NCBI RefSeq assembly: GCF_004339725.1
Contig: NZ_SMGK01000008.1
Coordinates: forward strand, 1 to 64,000
Direction of reading: 5' to 3'
Length of the DNA stretch: 64,000 nucleotides
From: Acidipila rosea
Lineage (GTDB): Bacteria > Acidobacteriota > Terriglobia > Terriglobales > Acidobacteriaceae
The notes beneath the pieces are model-generated. The model had not been told where the DNA came from. It did no database searches and saw only the letters and a program-made list of their open reading frames with translations. A program made the position numbers and the translations under genes. Positions 32,128 through 40,564 of the stretch are shown piece after piece. Each line of letters opens with the position of its first letter. Within the stretch, counting starts at the first letter, position 1.

Positions 32128-34455
32128 ATCGCTCACTCAAGCACCTCGCCAACCATACAGGCATCTCCATTACCTCTGCCCACCCGCATCGCCTTCATCG
32201 GCAATTATCTTCCCAGGCAGTGCGGAATTGCGACATTTACAACAGACCTCTGCACTGCAATGGCAAAGGAATTTGGCAGCGAGCGCCTCTTCGCAATTCC
32301 TGTCAACGATCCGGACTCCAGCTATCAATATCCTGACCGTGTGCGGATTGAGCTTGAGCAGGAGGATTGCTCCTCTTATGAGCGAGCTGCTGAGTTTCTC
32401 AACTTCAACGGAAACGACCTTGTCTGCATGCAGCATGAGTACGGCATTTTTGGAGGAGTTGCGGGCAGCCACGTCTTGGCGTTAATTCGCAAGTTGAAGA
32501 TGCCGCTGGTGACAACCCTTCACACGGTTCTGCGCGATCCGGACTCCAATCAGCGTGCGGTGCTCGACGAGATTAGTCATCTGTCGGATCGATTGATTGT
32601 GATGAGCGAGCATGCGGCGATTCTTCTGCGTGAGGTATATGGTGTGCCCGACGAAAAGATCGACGTCATCCCCCATGGCGTGCCGGATCTGCCGTTTATG
32701 GATCCCAATTATTTCAAGGATTTGTTCGGAACCCAGGGAAAGTCCGTGCTGCTCACCTTTGGTCTGCTTTCGCCAAACAAAGGCATCGAAACTGTGATCC
32801 GGGCGTTGCCGGCGATCCTGGCAAAGCACCCTGACCTTGTGTACATCATTTCCGGGGCGACCCATCCGCATATCAGACGACGCGAGGGGGAGCGTTACAG
32901 GGAAGAGTTGCAGGCGTTAGCAGCAGAGTGTGGTGTTTCCTCGCAGGTAATTTTCAACAATCGTTTTGTGAGCAATGAGGAAATGATCGAGCACGTCGGC
33001 GCCGCGGACATCTATATCACTCCGTATCGCCAGGAGGCACAGGTGGTCTCCGGTACGCTGGCCATTGCGCTCGGTGCGGGAAAGGCTATTATCTCCACAC
33101 CCTATTGGCACGCCAAAGAGATTCTTGCAGGCGGACGTGGTGTCCTCGTGCCTTTCGATGATCCTGATTCCATAGCAAATGCAGCGATCACCCTGCTGGA
33201 CAATGATGCCGAACGCCATGCAATGCGAAAGCGGGCTTATCTTCACTCGCGCAGCACGACGTGGCAGAAGACCGCACAGGCATATATGGCGAGTTTTCAA
33301 CGAGCGCGCATCGAGCGGATGCTCCGCCCACGGGCCGCACTGCAGGACATCTTCGCGCCAAAGGCAACGGATACGCTGCCCCCACTTAACACGGCTCACC
33401 TGGTGAGCATGACCGACGACACGGGCATGTTGCAGCATGCCATCTTTTCTTTGCCGAATAGTCTTGAGGGATACACGACCGACGACAACGCGCGTGCTCT
33501 TGTCATAACAACTCTACTGGCCGAGTCTACTCCTCAAAGCCATGAGCACCTGGCATTGTCGCACCGCTATCTGGCTTTTCTGTGGTTTGCTTTTCATGAG
33601 AAGACAGGCAGGTTCAGAAATTTTCTCAGTTACGCTCGCGCATGGCAGGAGGACGTCGGCTCAGAGGACAGTCACGGTCGTGCCTTATGGGCACTCGGCA
33701 CAGTGATTGGCCACTCAATCGACCCCGGTCTTAGAGGTGCGGCTGGCAGGCTTTTCGAGGCAGCTGTTCCAGCGACACTTACATTCTCGAGCCCGCGTGC
33801 ATGGGCATTTTCCATCCTTGGGATGCAGGCATATCTGGACTGGTTCCCTGGGGATAGAGTGATCCAGAGCGCATGCAATCTGCTAGCTAATCGGCTATTA
33901 GAGATCTACGAACGTAGTCACTCGGCGACATGGAGATGGTTTGAGCAGAGCCTGTCCTACTCGAATGCCCGGCTATCGCAAGCGCTCCTGGTTGCAGGCT
34001 GGCGAAGTGACAACAAGAGGATGATCGAAGTAGGATACGAGTCCCTCTACTGGCTGATGAGCGTCCAGCACCATCAGGAAGATGATCTATTCGTTCCGAT
34101 AGGCTCCAGGGGATTCTTCACGCAGGGCGGAGAAAAGGCACGCTTCGACCAACAGCCTGTCGAAGCCTGTGCAACCATTTCAGCCTGTTTACAGGCATTT
34201 CGCCTCACTGCAGAACAGCATTGGCTGGACGAAGCATGGTTTGCCTTCCGCTGGTTTCTCGGGGAGAACGATCTGCAGGTTCCGCTCTACGATGCGACCA
34301 CTGGCGGCTGCAGAGATGGTCTCCATCCTGATCGCGTCAATGAAAACCAGGGAGCCGAATCAACGCTCTCCTTCCTGATGGCATTGATTGAAATGCGAAG
34401 CATAGAAATTCCCATAGCAGAAAACATGAGTACCGAAATGAGCGTTTCTCTTTGA
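32128..34455 (+). CDS. GT4-family glycosyltransferase with large C-terminal domain; no canonical start codon
   Basis: About 775 residues. Residues about 20-370 form a GT-B glycosyltransferase: RIAFIGNYLPRQCGIATF (nucleotide-fold start, at 32185), IDVIPHGVPD, FGLLSPNKGIETVIRALP, and ITPYRQEAQVVSGTLAIALGAGK with the donor-site glutamate. The C-terminal ~350 residues (from about TDDNARALVITTLL) look all-helical and like an alpha/alpha-toroid sugar-active domain. The first ATG (32260) falls inside the Rossmann strand region, so it cannot be the true start; homologous reading continues upstream in frame to a stop at 32113-32115 without any ATG, GTG or TTG. ATC at 32128, five bases after AAGAAGG, is the best-placed candidate; a small indel is the alternative. 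It is followed directly by a GH130 gene. Confidence 0.85.
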   Translation: MAHSSTSPTIQASPLPLPTRIAFIGNYLPRQCGIATFTTDLCTAMAKEFGSERLFAIPVNDPDSSYQYPDRVRIELEQEDCSSYERAAEFLNFNGNDLVCMQHEYGIFGGVAGSHVLALIRKLKMPLVTTLHTVLRDPDSNQRAVLDEISHLSDRLIVMSEHAAILLREVYGVPDEKIDVIPHGVPDLPFMDPNYFKDLFGTQGKSVLLTFGLLSPNKGIETVIRALPAILAKHPDLVYIISGATHPHIRRREGERYREELQALAAECGVSSQVIFNNRFVSNEEMIEHVGAADIYITPYRQEAQVVSGTLAIALGAGKAIISTPYWHAKEILAGGRGVLVPFDDPDSIANAAITLLDNDAERHAMRKRAYLHSRSTTWQKTAQAYMASFQRARIERMLRPRAALQDIFAPKATDTLPPLNTAHLVSMTDDTGMLQHAIFSLPNSLEGYTTDDNARALVITTLLAESTPQSHEHLALSHRYLAFLWFAFHEKTGRFRNFLSYARAWQEDVGSEDSHGRALWALGTVIGHSIDPGLRGAAGRLFEAAVPATLTFSSPRAWAFSILGMQAYLDWFPGDRVIQSACNLLANRLLEIYERSHSATWRWFEQSLSYSNARLSQALLVAGWRSDNKRMIEVGYESLYWLMSVQHHQEDDLFVPIGSRGFFTQGGEKARFDQQPVEACATISACLQAFRLTAEQHWLDEAWFAFRWFLGENDLQVPLYDATTGGCRDGLHPDRVNENQGAESTLSFLMALIEMRSIEIPIAENMSTEMSVSL

Positions 34456-35522
34456 CTCCGATTATGCTTTCGGCAACACAGTCCAAGTCTCCTGCCGCCA
34501 ACCAGCCAGAGCTGCAAGAGCAGGCGGAATATTCCTTATTCACCCGTCATCCTGGCAATCCAATCCTCAGCCGAAAAGATTGGCCGTATCCGGTGAACAG
34601 TGTTTTCAATGCTGGAGCAACGCGCTTGCCGGATGGAGACACCCTCTTGCTTTGCCGTGTGGAAGACCGACGAGGCCTGTCGCATCTTTGTGCTGCTCGT
34701 TCGGCCAACGGAGTTGATGGGTGGCGAATCGATCCGCAACCGACTCTGGCGCCAAATCCTCAGGAATATCCGGAGGAGATCTGGGGTATTGAAGATCCAC
34801 GGATCACCTACGTTCCAGAACTTCAGCAATATGCCATTGCTTACACCTCCTTCGCCCGGGGTGGTCCCGGCGTTTCCCTTGCACTGACCAGGGACTTCAA
34901 AAGCTTTGAACGATATGGCGTCATCATGCCGCCTGAAGACAAAGACGCCGCATTGCTGCCGCGCAGGATCGGAGGGTTCTGGGCATTGATCCACCGGCCG
35001 GTGACGACCATGGGCGCTCACATGTGGATCTCGTACTCACCTGACCTGCACAACTGGGGCAATCATAAGGTGATCCTCCAGGCGCGACGCGGTGGATGGT
35101 GGGACGCAAATAAGATTGGCCTTTGCTCGCCACCGATTGAAACGGCGAAGGGCTGGCTGGTGCTTTATCACGGTGTCCGCCATACAGCATCCGGCAGCAT
35201 CTATCGCCTTGGACTTGCTCTTTTTGATATCGACAGGCCGGATATCTGTCTGCAACGAGGGGATTCCTGGATGTTCGGCCCCGAGGCCGACTATGAACGG
35301 ACGGGAGATGTTCGCGATGTCGTCTTCCCCTGTGGCCAGACTATCGCGCCGGATGGAGACACAATCCAGCTCTACTACGGAGCAGCCGATTCTTGTATGG
35401 CCATGGCCACCGGCAGCATCCGCGCTCTTCTCTCCTGGCTGGATGCGCACTCCACCACGGAGGATGAGAGCGTAGAGCCAGCCGCGCCGGAAGGAGATCA
35501 ACAATGGATAGCGCAGGTCTGA
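34452..35522 (+). CDS. GH130-family glycoside phosphorylase
   Basis: A 356-residue five-bladed propeller enzyme of family GH130, which splits or makes beta-mannosides (or related linkages) with phosphate. The family phrases are NPILSRKDWPYPVNSVFNAG near residue 36, VEDRRGLSHL near residue 70, and WGIEDPRIT near residue 112, whose aspartate is the general acid. Further on are WWDANKIGLCSPPIET and VVFPCGQTI, then YYGAADSCMAMATGSI. TTG 34452 overlaps the stop of the glycosyltransferase gene; ATG 34464 is an equally good start. Coupling of a glycosyltransferase and a phosphorylase suggests synthesis and recycling of the same oligosaccharide or glycan, but direction and sugar are not shown. Confidence 0.9.
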   Translation: MTPIMLSATQSKSPAANQPELQEQAEYSLFTRHPGNPILSRKDWPYPVNSVFNAGATRLPDGDTLLLCRVEDRRGLSHLCAARSANGVDGWRIDPQPTLAPNPQEYPEEIWGIEDPRITYVPELQQYAIAYTSFARGGPGVSLALTRDFKSFERYGVIMPPEDKDAALLPRRIGGFWALIHRPVTTMGAHMWISYSPDLHNWGNHKVILQARRGGWWDANKIGLCSPPIETAKGWLVLYHGVRHTASGSIYRLGLALFDIDRPDICLQRGDSWMFGPEADYERTGDVRDVVFPCGQTIAPDGDTIQLYYGAADSCMAMATGSIRALLSWLDAHSTTEDESVEPAAPEGDQQWIAQV

Positions 35523-35716
35523 ATTGGCCTGGCAATGTCCCCCGGCTACTCTGGCTGCGTCGAGAATGTCCGCTCTGCAGTTCAATCGAATTCAAAACTG
35601 CCGAAGCACACCCTCTTGATCGCCTGCTGAGACTACTTATGCTCCGTCCGGTTCGCTGTGCCAACTGCTGGCGACGATACTATTGGTTCGCAAAGAGAGA
35701 CGCGGATAAAACATAG
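35504..35716 (+). CDS. Small zinc-ribbon-like protein
   Basis: A 70-residue protein with two CxxC pairs, CPLC near residue 22 and CANC near residue 52, separated by about 28 residues, and a basic aromatic tail WRRYYWFAKR. This spacing suggests a zinc ribbon. The start lies within the last 19 bases of the GH130 gene in another frame, so it is cotranscribed. The hydrophobic stretch LLRLLMLRPV between the pairs could contact the membrane. No family name recognised; nucleic-acid binding or a structural role are both possible. Confidence 0.6.
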   Translation: MDSAGLNWPGNVPRLLWLRRECPLCSSIEFKTAEAHPLDRLLRLLMLRPVRCANCWRRYYWFAKRDADKT

Positions 35717-35734
35717 CTTCAGGAAATACATGGA

Positions 35735-36112
35735 ATGATGATGAGCAATTCACAATACCCATTCAGTCATACTTCAAACGATCTGCTGTTCAGCCTGGAG
35801 GGAGATAGTTCCCGCAAAAGCTTGAACTATGAGATCGTCGCGCAAAGCTTGGAAGAAGTGCAGAACATACAGAACGCACCAGCCGTCAGCATGGGACCGT
35901 ATCTGATCGACTCTGGACAAAGCCAGCTTTTGACCACAGTTAGTATCTACGCACAAAGAGGCGAAGTGCGGGAGCAGATGCGACTCTTCTATATGAATGA
36001 CATAGCGCTTCGTATCTGGAAGGCAATGGGCAAGGAACCAAATTTGATCGGTGCGCAGCATCGCCCACCCCAAACTGCTCAACTGGCCTTCGGAGTTCCA
36101 TTCAGTGAATAG
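35735..36112 (+). CDS. Hypothetical protein, 125 residues
   Basis: A 125-residue soluble protein with no signal, membrane segment or known motif. It begins MMMSNSQYPFSH, and AGGAAA lies about 12 bases upstream of the first of three successive start-like codons. The middle has VQNIQNAPAVSMGPYLIDSG, and the C-terminal part MNDIALRIWKAMGKEPNLIG. It follows the zinc-ribbon gene by 18 bases, so it is probably the last gene of the GT4-GH130 unit. Function unknown. Confidence 0.5.
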   Translation: MMMSNSQYPFSHTSNDLLFSLEGDSSRKSLNYEIVAQSLEEVQNIQNAPAVSMGPYLIDSGQSQLLTTVSIYAQRGEVREQMRLFYMNDIALRIWKAMGKEPNLIGAQHRPPQTAQLAFGVPFSE

Positions 36113-36364
36113 ATGCCTGAGTGCGGAACCCCCGCAGCAGGCTAATACCGCACGTTCAGAGTCGGAACAGTTTTTGCCGCGGCACGCCAATGCGATCCTA
36201 GCCATATATTTGTATACAAAGGCGATCACGAGCAAAAAGCAGCGGGATCAAAGCCGGGCCGATCACACGATGTTCGGGAAAAAGGATAAGGCTCAGCGCC
36301 AGCCAAAATCTGCAACTAACCTCCCTGGTTCGAGGTCTGCCTGCGGCTAAGGTGTGGAAGGATA
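36113..36364. other. Gap with no gene seen
   Basis: About 250 bases between the last gene of the GT4-GH130 unit and the tRNA 3' end. A 26-codon frame at 36270 (MFGKKDKAQRQP) exists but has nothing to support it. No clear terminator was seen on either strand. Confidence 0.35.
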
Positions 36365-36441
36365 TGGTAGGCACGAGCGGATTCGAACCGCTGACCTCTA
36401 CCGTGTCAAGGTAGCGCTCTAACCAACTGAGCTACGCGCCT
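36365..36441 (-). tRNA. tRNA-Val (anticodon GAC)
   Basis: Minus-strand cloverleaf of 77 bases including an encoded CCA. Acceptor AGGCGCG pairs with CGTGCCT (one G-T pair), D arm TAGCTCAGTTGGTTAGAGC, anticodon stem CTACC/GGTAG with loop TTGACAC, and T arm GCGG-TTCGAAT-CCGC. The loop gives anticodon GAC, reading the valine codon GUC. A good promoter lies just upstream. No other tRNA is nearby. Confidence 0.95.
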
Positions 36442-36472
36442 GCGCAATTTTTGAAACACTTGCGGCAAATCC

Positions 36473-36500
36473 AGTGTAACAAGATTTTGGCATTTGGCAA
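36473..36500 (-). promoter_or_regulatory. Sigma70-type promoter of tRNA-Val
   Basis: On the minus strand: -35 TTGCCA (36500-36495, five of six to consensus), 16-base spacer, -10 TACACT (36478-36473). The predicted start is about 25 bases before the mature tRNA 5' end, a normal leader length. Confidence 0.5.
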
Positions 36501-36580
36501 CCATCGCATCATCTTGTACCCACAGGACTTCTTTCTTCATTCAAAGTCCGACCGGCGGGAGTGCGCATCACAAGAGACAA

Positions 36581-36760
36581 ATGAAGTTCAGGCTTCCAGC
36601 AACGTACAAAATTTGGTTTGCCGGCTCCGTCGCCTGGTGGATCGACGCCGCTGTCAACCTCCATTACCACCAGCGTGCCCACGCGCTCGCTGCCTTGATC
36701 ATTGCTGTTATCTTCTTTGCCGCCGGCATCTTCTTCGGCAGCATCGAAAAGTGGCGCTGA
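36581..36760 (+). CDS. Small membrane protein
   Basis: A 59-residue protein with two hydrophobic segments, IWFAGSVAWWIDAAV and ALAALIIAVIFFAAGIFFG, separated by a short polar loop with histidines (NLHYHQRAHA), so a hairpin in the inner membrane is likely. ATG 36581 is preceded by AAGAGAC; longer upstream starts in the frame lack a ribosome site. It ends eight bases from the convergent M28 peptidase gene. Function unknown. Confidence 0.5.
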   Translation: MKFRLPATYKIWFAGSVAWWIDAAVNLHYHQRAHALAALIIAVIFFAAGIFFGSIEKWR

Positions 36761-36768
36761 GCCACCCT

Positions 36769-38931
36769 CTACTTTGCCGCTGACTCGAGCGTCGACGTAG
36801 CACGAGTCAAAGCAGCGGTCAGGGTCGCCATCTGCGTCTGCGCGCGGCTTACATCTTTGGCATCGATGGCTTCGTTGACCCCCGGTATAACAACTGCTGC
36901 ATAGCCTGTGTACTCGCCCGGTGCATAGATGGTGTGCTTGAACCATGGCCGGTTAGGGAGGCCTGCGGATGACAGCAGATCGCCCTCCACCTGGCGAAGT
37001 TCGCTGTTCAGGTGAGTGGGGTTACCGCTCTCAGCCGTCTGCCGAGAATATGCGGCCTCCGCAGCGCTGGTAAACTTTTGTGCTGCTGCAGTTGCTTCGC
37101 TGAAGTCGATACTGCTCAACTGGGCATCGGCTGCCTTCTTTTTCGCGGCCTCAATGTAAGCTTCTATCTCCTTGCCGTAGGTCACATAGTCATAGGGCAG
37201 CACATCCGTGTCTGCCATATGGAGCACCTCCAGCCCGAACACCCGCGCCTGTTGCTGCTCATAGACGAATGTCGGATCGGCGTTCTTGATGAACCAGGCG
37301 TAGTTGTCGAAAACGGAATGATAGACGCCGTAGGGTCCATCGGAGCCGATATCCGTGGACGGCACACCCAGGTGCTGAATGAACGGGGTATAGTCGGAAC
37401 CGCTGCCTAGATCTCCAATCTCCACGTCGTTATCAACATTCGCATGTCCGTGGCGCTCATTGAATCCATTGTTGACGTGGTGCCTGCTTCCGTTCGCAGC
37501 CTGTTCCGCTTTCCACTGTTCATAGACCGAGCCGCCCTTCGGGCTGGGCACCTCCTTCGTCACGTCTCGCACAAACTGCTTGAGCGAGGGAACGGCTGCC
37601 GACTCAAAGCTGGGTCCGGATACGCCTACGTCTGTATTGAAGTAAGCAACCGCGTGGGCTAGCTGGTTCGCATGGTCTTCAGCCCATTCCGTGGAACCGA
37701 TCAGGCCCTCTTCCTCAGCGTCCCAGCTTGCAAAAATAACCGTGCGCTTGGGCTTCCAGCCTTGGTGCAGCAACTCGCCGATCCCGTGGACGGACTCGAG
37801 CATCGCAGCCGTGCCGCTGTTTGGATCGACAGCGCCATACACCCATGCATCGCGGTGATTGCCTGCAACAACCCACTCGTCAGGCAGCTCTGTGCCGGGA
37901 ATCTTGCCGATCACATCCCAGATAGTGCGCATCGCGTAGTCCTGCTTCAGCAGCATGTGGACCTTAACGCCGGTGCCTCCCAGGTGGTAGTTGAAGGGTA
38001 ATGCGCCCTGCCATTCCCGGGGTGCACTCGGGCCTCCCAGATTTTCCAGAATCGGCGCGGCATCATGATAGGAGAGCGGCGTGGAAGGAATCCTGGGCAT
38101 ACTGGCCGCCGTTGCCGGGTCAATCCGTTTTGAGGCGGGCAATTCCGGGGTTGACGCTATGCCGGGTGTCGTCGCATCGCCCGGATACTTGAACATATAT
38201 TGCACTGATCCGCGCTGGACTCCTGTGTCCGGCCGATAGGGACCGTTCGGGTATTTATCGCCACGGTAGTAGCCGTCATCTGCAGGATCGGAGTAGATGA
38301 TGACTCCCGCCGCCCCGCGTTGCTGGGCTACATAGACCTTCACTCCACGGAAGTTTGCCCCGTAGCGAACGATTACCAGCTTCCCCTTGACATCTATGTG
38401 GAGAGCCGCCAACCGGTCGAAATCTTCAGGCCTCCCATAGTTGGCGTAGACCACCTCCGCCGTCACGTCGCCGGAGGGTGATGAGCCGTTGAATCCCGGA
38501 GTAACGCGAGGGTCATCCTGATAAGGATCGCCCTCCACATGTTCTCTCGTCGGCCCGTGCATCAGCGTCTTGCCGGTAGCATCATCGGTCGCCGTGACGC
38601 TGATCTCCTTCGGCAGATTCAGCCATGCCTTGTAGGGAACGATGCTGGTCTCAAGGCCCGCAGCCTTGAATTTGCCCGCAACATAGACAGCCGTGTCGTA
38701 GTCCTCTTTTGAGGCCGCAATATGCGGTGCTGCGGTGAGCGTCTTGAGTTCTTCGCCTGCAAGCTTCGCGCTGGGAACAGCGAGGAACTGCTGATCGATC
38801 TTCGCCTGAGCGGAAAAATCACGGTAGCCGAAGACGTGCTGAGGTTCTGTGGGAGCTTGTGCGAGCAGCAGAAACGCGGAGAGCGACAGGCCGACGGTTG
38901 AGAGCAGGGCGCTGCGAAAGAACAAAGGCAT
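36769..38931 (-). CDS. Secreted M28 peptidase, glutamate carboxypeptidase II-like
   Basis: A 720-residue exported zinc peptidase with the PSMA/transferrin-receptor architecture. A signal peptide covers about residues 1-25 (LLSTVGLSLSAFLLLAQA). A protease-associated domain lies near 150-320 (VKGKLVIVRYGANFRG, AAGVIIYSDPADDG). The M28 catalytic part has the zinc ligands of this family in GNHRDAW, GAVDPNSGTA, WDAEEEGLIGS, YFNTDVG and YHSVFDNY. A C-terminal dimerisation-type domain follows (NRPWFKHTIYAPGEYTGY). Such enzymes release C-terminal glutamate or other residues from peptides, here probably for extracellular peptide use. The gene is alone on its strand, convergent with a small membrane protein gene. 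Confidence 0.93.
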   Translation of the reverse strand: MPLFFRSALLSTVGLSLSAFLLLAQAPTEPQHVFGYRDFSAQAKIDQQFLAVPSAKLAGEELKTLTAAPHIAASKEDYDTAVYVAGKFKAAGLETSIVPYKAWLNLPKEISVTATDDATGKTLMHGPTREHVEGDPYQDDPRVTPGFNGSSPSGDVTAEVVYANYGRPEDFDRLAALHIDVKGKLVIVRYGANFRGVKVYVAQQRGAAGVIIYSDPADDGYYRGDKYPNGPYRPDTGVQRGSVQYMFKYPGDATTPGIASTPELPASKRIDPATAASMPRIPSTPLSYHDAAPILENLGGPSAPREWQGALPFNYHLGGTGVKVHMLLKQDYAMRTIWDVIGKIPGTELPDEWVVAGNHRDAWVYGAVDPNSGTAAMLESVHGIGELLHQGWKPKRTVIFASWDAEEEGLIGSTEWAEDHANQLAHAVAYFNTDVGVSGPSFESAAVPSLKQFVRDVTKEVPSPKGGSVYEQWKAEQAANGSRHHVNNGFNERHGHANVDNDVEIGDLGSGSDYTPFIQHLGVPSTDIGSDGPYGVYHSVFDNYAWFIKNADPTFVYEQQQARVFGLEVLHMADTDVLPYDYVTYGKEIEAYIEAAKKKAADAQLSSIDFSEATAAAQKFTSAAEAAYSRQTAESGNPTHLNSELRQVEGDLLSSAGLPNRPWFKHTIYAPGEYTGYAAVVIPGVNEAIDAKDVSRAQTQMATLTAALTRATSTLESAAK

Positions 38932-39122
38932 CTCCTTGAGCGGGCAAAAATTGCGAATGTGGCTGCCAGATTACAACATGAGGACGCGTGAGCGGTAGAT
39001 TATTCGATCCACGTCGATAAGAAGGCAACTTGTCCCAGATTGAAACAACCTCGTACATTTTCGAGAGATTTCTGAAGTAACGCCAGGTGGTGCCGATAGA
39101 GTGCGTGTGAGAGGTGTCGGGC

Positions 39123-39320
39123 ATGGCTACGCAAACCATATCCAACGTTCTGGAAATCGATACCGGCAAGCGCCAGCGAATTGTTGAGCTGCCCTTTGAG
39201 ATTGAGCCTGAAAATGACGGTCTGGGCTGTATCCGCGGCTTTGCCTTCGCAATGCTGTTCAACGTGGTTTTGGCGATGACGATTTTCGGAGCCTGGGAGA
39301 TCTGGAAGCATCTCCGGTAA
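39123..39320 (+). CDS. Small membrane protein
   Basis: A 65-residue protein with a polar N-terminal half (VLEIDTGKRQRIVELPFEIE) and one C-terminal hydrophobic segment, GFAFAMLFNVVLAMTIFG (about residues 41-58). GAGAGG lies ten bases before ATG 39123; GTG 39114 in the same frame would add three residues. It is divergent from the M28 peptidase gene and its stop abuts the convergent glycosyltransferase gene. No family recognised. Confidence 0.5.
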   Translation: MATQTISNVLEIDTGKRQRIVELPFEIEPENDGLGCIRGFAFAMLFNVVLAMTIFGAWEIWKHLR

Positions 39321-39321
39321 G

Positions 39322-40464
39322 CTATCGCGCAAAGACTTGCCGGATGGCTTCAGCGCAGCGACTCATCGAGAAGCGACGCTCGTAGCAGGCCTGCGCACGA
39401 CGGCTCATCGCTCGCCGTTGCTCTCCATCCATCTCCAGCCAGCTTCTAAGTATCCGTTCTGCGCCATCCGCCGTATCGGTATCGACAAGCCCCGCTCCAT
39501 CTGCCTTGATTCCGTCCCAGATGTTTACCTTGTCTGAGATCAATACCGGCTTGCTACACGCCAGTGCTTCTGCCACTGCGACCCCAAAATTCTCCTGGTG
39601 AGAGGGAAGAACAAAGGCCTCGCACGCATGGAAGGCCCCCCATTTCGCCTCGCCCTGCAGCATTCCTGGCCAGTGAATCCTATTTTCTATCTTATATTTG
39701 CGTGCCATTCCTTCAAGTTGCTTCTGAAGTTCATCGGCATCCGGCCCAGCCATAACCAGGTCTACTTCCGGATATTGCCCAGCCACCCTGGCATACGCCT
39801 CGACGAGCAGATCGCAGCCCTTTTTCTCGTGCAGGCGGGCGAGGAAGAGCACGAAGCGGCGTCCACGCACTCCGGGTACAGCCGCAAAAAATCTCTCAAG
39901 CTGCGACGGGGTCTCATCAGGAGCTGGTGCGATGCCGAACGGTACTACCACCCCCTGCCAGCGATGTGGCCAGAAGCTTTCCGTTGCCAGTTGGCGCTCG
40001 ATATCCGTGGTAAACAGAACCGACGTGGCGTCTCGCAGTACGGGGTATTGGAAGGGCAGCCAGTAGGCCGACTTCTTCAGGTGTTTCAGCGGATACTGTT
40101 TCTTGAACCAGGGATCGAGCATGCCGTGCGAGAAAACTGCATAGGGAACTCGGCCTGCCGCTGCCTTGCGTACTGCAATATTGAAGTATTGCCAGAGCCC
40201 TTCCACAACCACACCATCAAAGCGCCCCACATTCTGGCGCAGCCACTGCAGCAGCTCAGGGGACCTGCCATAGCCGCCTATCTCCGTTGAAATTGCATGG
40301 ACAGGGAAGTCAAGTGTCTTCAGGAATGGGGCATCTGGACGATCCTGGCTCAGGACCTCGACCGTGTCCCCTGTACGAATGTGTTCGCTCGCGCGCTGGC
40401 GCAGCGACTCTGCCGGGCCGCCAGTCTCAGGTGACATACTGTGGATTACATGGAGGAGCCGCAT
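39322..40464 (-). CDS. GT4-type glycosyltransferase
   Basis: A 380-residue GT-B glycosyltransferase for surface polysaccharide or lipid-linked glycan synthesis at the inner membrane. The N-terminal domain starts RLLHVIHSMSPETGGPAESL. The donor domain has FLARLHEKKGCDLLVEAYA near residue 205 and HQENFGVAVAEALACSKPV near residue 290, where the glutamates contact the donor sugar. ATG 40464 was chosen because the family N-terminus begins there; the frame extends 12 codons further. It is divergent from a second glycosyltransferase gene, at the left end of the sugar-nucleotide cluster. Its donor and acceptor are unknown. Confidence 0.9.
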   Translation of the reverse strand: MRLLHVIHSMSPETGGPAESLRQRASEHIRTGDTVEVLSQDRPDAPFLKTLDFPVHAISTEIGGYGRSPELLQWLRQNVGRFDGVVVEGLWQYFNIAVRKAAAGRVPYAVFSHGMLDPWFKKQYPLKHLKKSAYWLPFQYPVLRDATSVLFTTDIERQLATESFWPHRWQGVVVPFGIAPAPDETPSQLERFFAAVPGVRGRRFVLFLARLHEKKGCDLLVEAYARVAGQYPEVDLVMAGPDADELQKQLEGMARKYKIENRIHWPGMLQGEAKWGAFHACEAFVLPSHQENFGVAVAEALACSKPVLISDKVNIWDGIKADGAGLVDTDTADGAERILRSWLEMDGEQRRAMSRRAQACYERRFSMSRCAEAIRQVFAR

Positions 40465-40564
40465 TGTGGAGATTGTTACCTGTAGCGCCGTGTATAGCAA
40501 GGCGAAGCCCTGGCCTTGCGGTTGCTTCCCTGGGAATACTTAATCGAGCACGTTAAATTGACTC

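Noticed and set aside
36270..36350. 26-codon gene (MFGKKDKAQRQP...)
   Set aside because: Too short, no ribosome site with good spacing and no recognised family.
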